Below are positions 56,573 to 64,000 of a DNA stretch of 64,000 nucleotides, one piece after another. The stretch lies in contig OZ007513.1 of NCBI GenBank assembly GCA_963931865.1, positions 124,001-188,000 on the forward strand. Reading direction: 5' to 3'. The notes beneath the pieces were generated by a model. That model made no database searches. It saw nothing but the letters and a program-made list of their open reading frames with translations, and was not told where the DNA came from. Position 1 is the stretch's first letter. The number at the start of each line of letters is the position of its first letter. The DNA is from Axinella damicornis (taxonomy: Eukaryota; Porifera; Demospongiae; Axinellida; Axinellidae). A program made the translations under genes and the position numbers.

Positions 56573-59352
56573 ATGGGTCTGTGGCCCTCTCTCCCTGCAG
56601 AGCTGAGCCACTACGAGCTCCACCGGAAACCACACGAGACGGTGACAGACAGCTCGGCCATTGCAGTGTCTCCACGCGCGCTTCACAGCGAGCTGATGTG
56701 CCCCATTTGCCTGGATCTCATGAAAAACACGCTTACAACGAAAGAGGTACGCCTTTACATGTTTACTGTCGCATAGGGCGTGCTGTGGTCCCTCATGAGT
56801 GGTCTACAGCTAGCTAGAGAATTCAGTTGAAAGTGCATGCTGTGCTGTCATAAAACCTGCCCAGACAGAATCTTCAATCCGTGTGCCATGGATCGGTGCT
56901 AGCTAGCTATACATCGGAGCACGCATGCACTTGTTACACGCCTGGTGCAAGTTTGTTCCCCCCCCCCCCATGCCCTCCGTTTGATCGAACTGCACAGGCT
57001 GTGATGAGCTCGAGTGTGGGTCGTCATTGGTGTGTGCTAGTCTGTATGTGTGTATGGTGCACACACACTGCATGTGCACACACGCACACTGCATGTGCAC
57101 ACACGCACACTGCATAAACTGCATGTGCACGACATGAGATTTTCTTCATCTGAGACTTGCTGCCAATGCATGGAATGCTACATAAGTCATAATGCTGTGT
57201 CATGCTGTTAATTAGCCCTTAGCTGTGAGTTGCCAGTTTGTGAGTATTGACTTGCAGTTTGCGCGCACGTGTGTGTGTGTGTGTGTGTATCGAAGCTGTT
57301 GCAGTCTCACTCGAGGGAAGTGTAGTGTGCCAGACGCTGCATGAATGGAACATATTCTGACCTAAGTATACAAAACTTACCTATAGAGTTGTTAAACAAG
57401 TGCTATAAAGATTTAGCAGCATTGCTTTCTTTGTGGCTATTAATATTGTGAAGACAAGTTCTGTGTTTGTGTGAAAGTCAGTCTGCATTCGTTTGTGTGT
57501 GGGAGCTGGTATATAGTTGGCGCAGGAGTTTCTTTGGCCCAAGGAGGTATTTCCAAGACTGCCCCTGCTATTAGTAGAGACTGCATCAGTTTGCGTTACC
57601 GTCAGGCAAACATGATGTCGAAGGGTGTTTCTTGTATATAAAAAAAATCGGAACAGAATGTCGCAACAGATTTCTGTGTGCCATGGCCGGAACTCTGCAC
57701 AGAGGCTAATAATCACGGCCATTCTGGGATACTGTATACATGTACTGTATTGTAATGCAGTGCTTGTAGCACACAGACTCACAAGGGGTGCTCCATGCTG
57801 CACAAACCGATGTCTAGGGGTCTGTAACCAGCAAACCATAACAGAATGTGATACTGACACATTGTTTAATGAATTGATGATGCTTCCGTTGACTGGTTGA
57901 CCACACATCTTAAGCTACCTGCATGCTGCAGACCTTTCAATAGCAGCATGTAAATTACTTCTTCTGTTACTGTCGATTTCACTTTGCTTCGAACATGCAT
58001 ATTCACATAAACTGTGTATGACGCTCACGCAAAGTGCCCGCATAGCTTCCAGACTCCAGTGTGTTCTGGGCCGTGTCATTTCCGTAAAGCTCCACCCACA
58101 GGAAGTTCTTGCCGCTAAACGCTGAAAGCATTGTCATGGAATACACATGTTCGAAGCGAAGTGAAATCGACTGTATATGGTTGACTATACATCGTTCGTC
58201 TGGATGACCATTCCAATTAGGTTTGCTTGGTGCATCACTAGAGAAGCTGTTTTAGCCATAGCACATGCTGCAGGTCTCTTTAAAGTCAACACCAATCATG
58301 AAACAGTCAATAATTTGGAGCATGCATATGTACAGCTGTTGATAGAGTTAGCTGCTGTCAGCTAGCTGGCAGCTTCTTGCCCCACTGAGCACATCTGCAG
58401 AGAGTGATTAGCTGAGCTAGCTCGCAACTTCTTGCCTGACTGAGCACATCTGCAGGCTAGGTTGAAAAGGATTGACGGAGCTAGCATCTGCAGGCTAGGT
58501 TGAGAGGGATTGGCTGAGCTAGCATCTGCAGGCTAGGTTGAGAGTGATTGGCTGAGCTAGCATCTGCGGGCTAGGTTGAGAGGGATTGGCTGAGCTAGCA
58601 TCTGTGGGCTAGGTTGAGAGGGATTGGCTGAGCAGCACTGCATAGGAAGTTTGTAGTGCCGGAAGCTCCTCAAGGGTAGAACGGCCTTGGCCACAACGTC
58701 TGAGGCCGCATGTTGGACAATTTTCCAGAGGCTATGAAGTAACCAAGAAACCATGCAGTCATCAGGAAATGCTCTGTTAACAAATGGCTATGTTAAAAGG
58801 TCAAAGTTCAAAGGCCTGGGACAAATAATTGCACAGACAAAACAATTTTCCAGAGGCTATGAAGTAACCAAGAAACCATGCAGTCATCAGGAAATGCTCT
58901 GTTAACAAATGGCTATGTTAAAAGGTCAAAGTTCAAAGGCTGGGACAAATAATTGCACAGACAAATAATTGCACAGCCGGTGTAGCTGCTGGGCCACCCC
59001 CTGCCACTGCAGTGTAGCTGCTTGTGCCGCCCCCTGCCACTGCAGCTCCGACAGCCTTTTGTTGGTATGACTTGATTGGACGTGAACAAGGACCAAACAT
59101 GTTTCCTTACACAGCCCAACAATTTGTCAGATGTTTGTGTTTAGTTCTGTTTACCTTACTGAAATACGACCAGTCAGCACTTCTATCAAGTCCTCAGGGA
59201 CAGTGACTGCCTGCATTCCTCAATCTGGCTATCCATCCAGTTCGAGGGGGGACGGAGACGTGCATGATACAATATGTTTCAGCCAAGATTCAAGTGGGGC
59301 GCTAATGCCCAACCCCCCCCCCCCCCCCCCCCCCCCCCCAAAGGAAACTGTG

Positions 59353-59384
<32 letters not shown>

Positions 59385-62300
59385 ATATATATATATCTAT
59401 ATATCTGTCTGTCTATCTATCTAGCTAGCTGTCTACTATCTACCTACCTACCTATCTATCTATACTATATCTTTCTATATATCTATCTATCTATCTATCT
59501 ATCTATCTACCTCCTGCCTATCTGCCGGTCTGCTGCTTATGAAGCTAGTGACAGTTTTAGCAACTCGGTTTGGTTGCTAAGATTTTCGTTAAATTACTTT
59601 TTTTTTGTCTGGAAAAAGGTTTGACGTGCACGCTGTTCATGCTTGAATTCCACGTCCCGGCTAACATGACCAACTGCACATCACATGACCAACTGCACAT
59701 CACATTACCAACTGCACATCACATGACCAACTGCACATCACATTACCAACTGCACATCACATGACCAACTGCTCATCACTTTCCCTGCAGTGTCTTCACC
59801 GGTTTTGCCAGGATTGCATCATCACCGCCCTTCGCAGCGGGTGAGTCACATGACTTGTGCGTCACATGACGTGTCAGTCACATGACTTGTGTCAGCATCA
59901 CTTAATGCCATAAATTTCAGATTGGTTAGGCCAATCGCATTCAACAAAATGGCCAGTTTTGCCGCATGTGATTGGTCAATTCATGTTGAATTTACGCTAC
60001 TGGAGCAGTAGTTGTCCATGTAGCGAAGGGACGGCAGCTGTGTTGCCATCAAGGATCGACGGCAGCTGTGTTGCCATCAAGGACGGCAGCTGTGTTGCCA
60101 TCAAGGACGGCAGCTGTGGTGCCATCAAGGACGGCAGCTGTGTTGCCATCAAAGACGGCAGCTGCGTTGCCATCAAGGACGGCAGCTGTGTTGCCATCAA
60201 GGACGGCAGCTGCGTTGCCATCAAGGACGGCAGCTGTGTTGCCATCAAGGATGGCAGCTGTGGTGCCATCAAGGACGGCAGCTGTGTTGCCATCAAAGAC
60301 GGCAGCTGCGTTGCCATCAAGGACGGCAGCTGTGTTGCCATCAAGGACGGCAGCTGCGTTGCCATCAAGGACGGCAGCTGTGTTGCCATCAAGGATGGCA
60401 GCTGTGGTGCCATCAAGGACGGCAGCTGTGTTGCCATCAAAGACGGCAGCTGCGTTGCCATCAAGGACGGCAGCTGTGTTGCCATCAAGGACGGCAGCTG
60501 CGTTGCCATCAAGGACGGCAGCTGTGTTGCCATCAAGGACGGCAGCTGTGCTTATGTGTACCATTGATATTCATTGCAGTTTATCCATGAGGCCCTCAAT
60601 GTTCGGTTGACCTCATCTGAGCTGTGATACAATTGTATTAACTTAACACCCCTCATGACCACACCCTATGACCCCACCCCATGACCACACCCCCTCCAGG
60701 AACAAGGAATGTCCCACATGTCGTAAGAAACTGGTTTCCAAGAGGTCACTGAGACCAGATCCGAACTTTGATTCACTCATCTCTAAGGTACGAGTCGGTC
60801 ATGTGATGGGCATGTGACTACAATGCGAATTCATGTGACATCCATGTGACTGTATTGCAGTGGTCATGTGACTTCATATATGATGTCATTGGGTCACTCT
60901 ACTAGTGTACTGAGGTTGATGTGGGATGACTTGTGGCTGAAGAGCTAGGAATAACTTGTCTGAAATTTCTACTCCCACACTCACACACATACATTTGTAA
61001 CACACGCAACGTACATGAACATGCATATGTGCACGTTCACACGCACACTCGCACACGCACACAAACACACATGCAGGTCTATCCCAACAGGGACGAATTG
61101 AACGAAGAGCAGGTATGTACATCGATTCATTAAGGTTTCTGTATGTGAGTGTGTAATGGAAGTCGGTTGTCGTAGTGGGCGGGGCTGGACTATTGTTGCA
61201 TGACCTTAGTAAGATGACACCACGTCTTGACCCTTGGAAGTGCTATCGCACATGGCTGCATGCAGTGGAGTAATGAAAGCTACTTGTAGTGTATAAGTAC
61301 TGTATGGTGACCACACGACATTTAGTGCCAAGATCAAATGGTACTTTGCTCCTTCAGTCTCCCCCATCCTCCCTCCTCCCACCCCTCCCTCCCCTTCCTC
61401 TCCCCTCCCTCTCCTCTTCCTCTCCCTCCCTCTTCCTCTTCTCTCCCTCCCTTTCCCCTCTCCTCCCTCCTCCCCCCCCCCCCCCCCCCCCCTTCCTACC
61501 ACTCTCCTTCCTTCAGGAGAAGAGCCAGTCTCGCAGGGGTGGTGTACCACTCAAAAGAAAGGTATTTTGGAGCTTTAATTTTCGTGTCACTACACATGGG
61601 AGGTTCTGCATTGAGCACCTCATAGCTGTGTTGATTGTCTTAGAACTGCTGCTGATCGTGTCTCTCTCCCTCCCTTTTCAGCGTAAGGCCCCCACTTCAG
61701 GCACGCCCTCTCCAGAGCACGAGACCCCTGATACACCACAGCAGCCCGAACCCAAGAGGGCCAAGGCGTCTTTTGAATCAGAGACGCAAGGTGGGCACGA
61801 TATGCCCATACTATGCCTATTATAATAGATGTGTAGCTCACGTGGAGTGGGGGGGGGACTATGGGTGGAGGTGTGGGGATCTAATTCTGAAGTTTGCCAT
61901 AGCTCAGCATGGCTTAATTATTGCTCTTGTCGGCTGCTACACACTGAATGCATTAGACAAGTCAAGTCTGCATTCGCTGATATTCTCGTTGAGGCTGCAT
62001 GGTCACATACAGAACTGCTCACGTACAGGCCTGTGGCCCTTTAGTAGTTGGTTGGTAGTCTTTTCATGGGGATATGAAGGCACAAAGCCGCCTTCTCTGA
62101 GGTCACAGTACCCTGGCAGCTACTTGATAGCGCCTTCGCTTCCAATTTGTATGAATACTGTTAGCTGGCCACACTCACCCTCTCAGCTATCAAAACACAC
62201 TGCGACAACAAAGCAGCACTTGAGCTGTTCCTCTGGCTTCCAGGATCCAATGGCTATAGACTGCACTTGGGCCCTACCACAGGAAGGAAGCTGGGTATGA

Positions 62301-63202
62301 GTGGCTACCTGCTTTATGAGGGAACATCCTGCTGCCATCCTGGAGTGATCGGCCAAAGCTTTGCTGAAGGTCTGGCATATTTCCTGATGTGAATGGCTTC
62401 AGGACTCAGGAGTAGAGAGGGCGGCAATAGACCTTAGCCTCAGGACTCAGGAGTAGAGAAGGCGGCAAGACCCTTTACAAAAATGTAGCCTCACGACGCA
62501 GGGGTAGACATGCAATACAGTTCATTGTTCACAATGCCAGGGACGGATCGACGTGTAACAGGTATTGTAACGAGCGGGCACCGCCCCGCCAGTCTACCAT
62601 ACTCTCTGTCTGCTACTGTCAGTGTACACGATGTGACCATATCTTCGGCCGTTTTTGCATACTGCAAGCAATCAAATGTTGGCAGTGGGAATGGCCTGGG
62701 AATGAGGCGGTCATGGTCTATGATTGGCAACAGCATACAACAGGAACATGTAAACAACAACATGTACACATAAACACACGAGAGGTACACTCTTGTATTA
62801 AAATTCATTGACAATAAAACCATGCATATGTACACACACACACACAACGTGCAGAGATCACGCCAGTGCCCACGGGTCACAGGGTTAATGGAGTTGAGCT
62901 TCAGCTACGCCCACATCCCAACGACCCGAGTGTTGCCGACCACGCCACCAGGAACCTAAGCACTTCTGCTGTATCCACAGGTGGGTTGGGTCAAAGGTCA
63001 TGAGTTAACTCTTTAGGGTCCATAGCACGTAAATACGTGGAATTAGTCCTTCATACTATGCTTCACGGACTTGGACCAGCACTGGCTCCTGGAGACTTGT
63101 TAGTAATCCCACTCTGTATAACTACAGACCGTATTTTGCAGTTCTATCTTCATTCCACATTTTTACACGCACACACTATCTACTGTACACATACATTCTG
63201 CT

Positions 63203-63246
<44 letters not shown>

Positions 63247-63962
63247 CACCCACACGCACACACACACCAGTTTCACATTTGGTGAAGTTCCTGTCGGTCC
63301 ACACTCTACTGGATGGAGATAAGGCAAAGGGTACGCATTATGCAATAGGTCAAAGGTCGAGGGCTATGGTAGTGAGTTGCAAAAATGACTAGTTTGCCTC
63401 AGGAGGTAATTACCTAGCTGAGTGCAGGCAGCTGATATGCTGTTGACTATCATCGAAGGTGTTAGTTGTCTAATGTTTAGCATCAACAGTATCCCAGAGC
63501 TTATATGGTTGGGCTGGTTTGCACTGCAGGAATTTAATTTTGTGACGTTGTTTTGAGCGTGCAAAATGTAGAGAACACAATAACCATTAATATCTTCAAA
63601 ACCCGGAAACATACAGTTGTATGGTATGTACCTCTACCATCATACCCAATTTACCTGTGTACGAACTTGATATGTTCACACGTCAGTTCCAACTGAAGAA
63701 CATCCACTGGTAGCTGTTGAGAAGTTAGCCTCGTTCCCAGGCGCTCAATTAGACTACCAAACGCTTGGGAATGAGGCTATTGAGCTTGTTCCCAGGCTAT
63801 TGAGAAGGGGAACGAGGCTATTGAGAAGTATATCACGGGTTTGGCTTGTTTGCAGCAGGTGGTTCGGCAGTGAGGGCGCTCAACTTCGAGGGTGGGTGTG
63901 ACGGCTCGGGGGACAGGAAGTACATGCTGTATATCTCACTGGGAGAGGAGGAGGAGTTTTCT
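56573..63962 (+). CDS. RNF2: RING1/RNF2 Polycomb E3 ligase (partial, runs off right edge)
   Basis: Exons 56573-56746, 59791-59840, 60700-60787, 61077-61112, 61517-61561, 61682-61790, 62855-62980, 63271-63330 and 63859-63962 join in frame. The N-terminus [17 protein letters not shown] and [20 protein letters not shown] leads into a C3HC4 RING (C43, C46, C59, H61, C64, C67, C79, C82; [20 protein letters not shown]). A short linker with a basic Pro-rich stretch follows. The RAWUL domain comes next: [39 protein letters not shown], cut by the window end. RING1 proteins are the H2A mono-ubiquitinating subunit of PRC1. The ATG at 56573 is in frame ([15 protein letters not shown]), but CTCCCTGCAG at 56591-56600 is also a good acceptor, so the true first exon may lie upstream. 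The conserved segment after the RING (ARINKHN type) is not visible. The last exon has a NAG-NAG acceptor. Confidence 0.93.
57968..58175. mobile_element. Mariner-like MITE, 208 bp, in RNF2 intron 1
   Basis: TACTGTCGATTTCACTTTGC and its inverted partner (GCGAAGTGAAATCGACTGTA) form about 30-bp TIRs with two mismatches. TA at both ends fits a TA target site. Confidence 0.8.
58440..58640. repeat. About 37-bp tandem repeat, five units
   Basis: CATCTGCAGGCTAGGTTGAG plus AGGGATTGGCTGAGCTAG, with variants. Confidence 0.9.
58716..58975. repeat. Recent direct duplication, about 125 bp
   Basis: CAATTTTCCAGAGGCTATGA to GGGACAAATAATTGCACAGA occurs twice in a row, nearly identical. Confidence 0.95.
59313..59515. 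repeat. C homopolymer followed by CTAT microsatellite
   Basis: A run of 27 C (59313-59339), then (CTAT)n with TA interruptions to 59515. Confidence 0.95.
59668..59780. repeat. 19-bp tandem repeat, six units
   Basis: ATGACCAACTGCACATCAC (some units ATTACC) immediately upstream of the RNF2 RING exon at 59791. Confidence 0.95.
60058..60552. repeat. 24-bp minisatellite with 144-bp higher-order structure
   Basis: About 21 units of GGCAGCTGTGTTGCCATCAA plus GGAC. Variant units recur in fixed order (GTGG, AAAGAC, TGCG, TGTG, TGCG, AAGGAT) three times. Because 24 is a multiple of three, frames on both strands stay open. It lies in RNF2 intron 2. Confidence 0.97.
61370..61492. repeat. CT-rich tract ending in a C homopolymer
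   Basis: A pyrimidine tract upstream of the RNF2 exon at 61517 with about 20 C at 61473-61492. Confidence 0.9.
63204..63270. repeat. (CA)n microsatellite before an RNF2 exon
   Basis: CA repeats run up to the CACCAG acceptor at 63270. Confidence 0.95.
63717..63829. mobile_element. TAGCCTC foldback with internal duplication and 9-bp target duplication
   Basis: Element 63726-63820 (TAGCCTCGTTCCCAGGC... GGGGAACGAGGCTA) is flanked by exact copies of TTGAGAAGT. A second internal end (GGGAATGAGGCTA, then TTGAGCTTG) suggests a nested or rearranged copy. Confidence 0.85.
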
Positions 63963-64000
63963 GTGAGTTATGGGACAGAGCAGACAGTGTGTAGGTGGGT

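Noticed and set aside
57381..57908. 175-codon minus frame in RNF2 intron 1
   Set aside because: Composition without recognisable motif; overlaps probable intron DNA.
59959..60567. 202-codon GSCVAIKD frame and its antisense
   Set aside because: 24-bp minisatellite within an RNF2 intron; no splice or start context.
61773..62300. 175-codon frame in RNF2 intron
   Set aside because: No domain or splice support; lies between two well-supported RNF2 exons.

Overview
The window looks like nuclear DNA of an early-branching animal, most likely a demosponge. Five conserved animal genes have ordinary GT-AG introns or are intronless. They sit among very many small foldback elements, minisatellites, long G or C homopolymers and tandemly duplicated lineage-specific genes. 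The sponge assignment is inference from overall character; nothing here proves it. All exon models were read by eye from splice signals, reading-frame continuity and remembered protein families.

Left part (1-9.5 kb): the 5' half of a mind-bomb (MIB2-like) E3 ubiquitin ligase runs off the left edge on the minus strand (1-1907, eight exons visible). About 2 kb away on the other strand is an intronless gene (3906-4859) that fuses a ubiquitin moiety to a PARP-like ADP-ribosyltransferase domain. A perfect interferon-response-type motif lies just before its ATG. A complete nine-exon VPS26 retromer gene follows (5028-9464).

Middle part (10-45 kb): this is accessory DNA. It holds a scattered family of CD225/dispanin (IFITM-like) genes: four with a recognisable start (about 205, 379, 236 and 284 aa), one short (139 aa), one damaged, and one orphan exon. 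All share a phase-0 intron inside the CD225 loop, PPxY motifs in most copies, and a 13-residue repeat whose number differs strongly between copies. Between them are decayed copies of a coiled-coil/Thr-Pro-rich gene family (14-19 and 24-26.5 kb), a hairpin-containing repeat array (19.5-22.7 kb) and large direct duplications.

Right part (45-64 kb): SINE-like and TIR elements are followed by an intron-rich U1A/U2B''-type snRNP gene (minus, 48408-53240). It is head to head with an intronless Beclin-1 gene (plus, 53430-54881). A RING1/RNF2 Polycomb gene (plus, 56573 to beyond the right edge) has introns filled with minisatellites and a MITE.

The most unusual items are (1) the ubiquitin-ADP-ribosyltransferase fusion with an ISRE-like site, (2) the dispanin cluster with variable repeats and ubiquitin-ligase docking motifs, and (3) a family of palindromic mobile elements, from 29 to about 590 bp, whose copies are flanked by 9-bp direct repeats. 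Ubiquitin recurs as a theme: an E3 ligase, a ubiquitin fusion, PPxY motifs and a RING ligase. A shared function is not shown.
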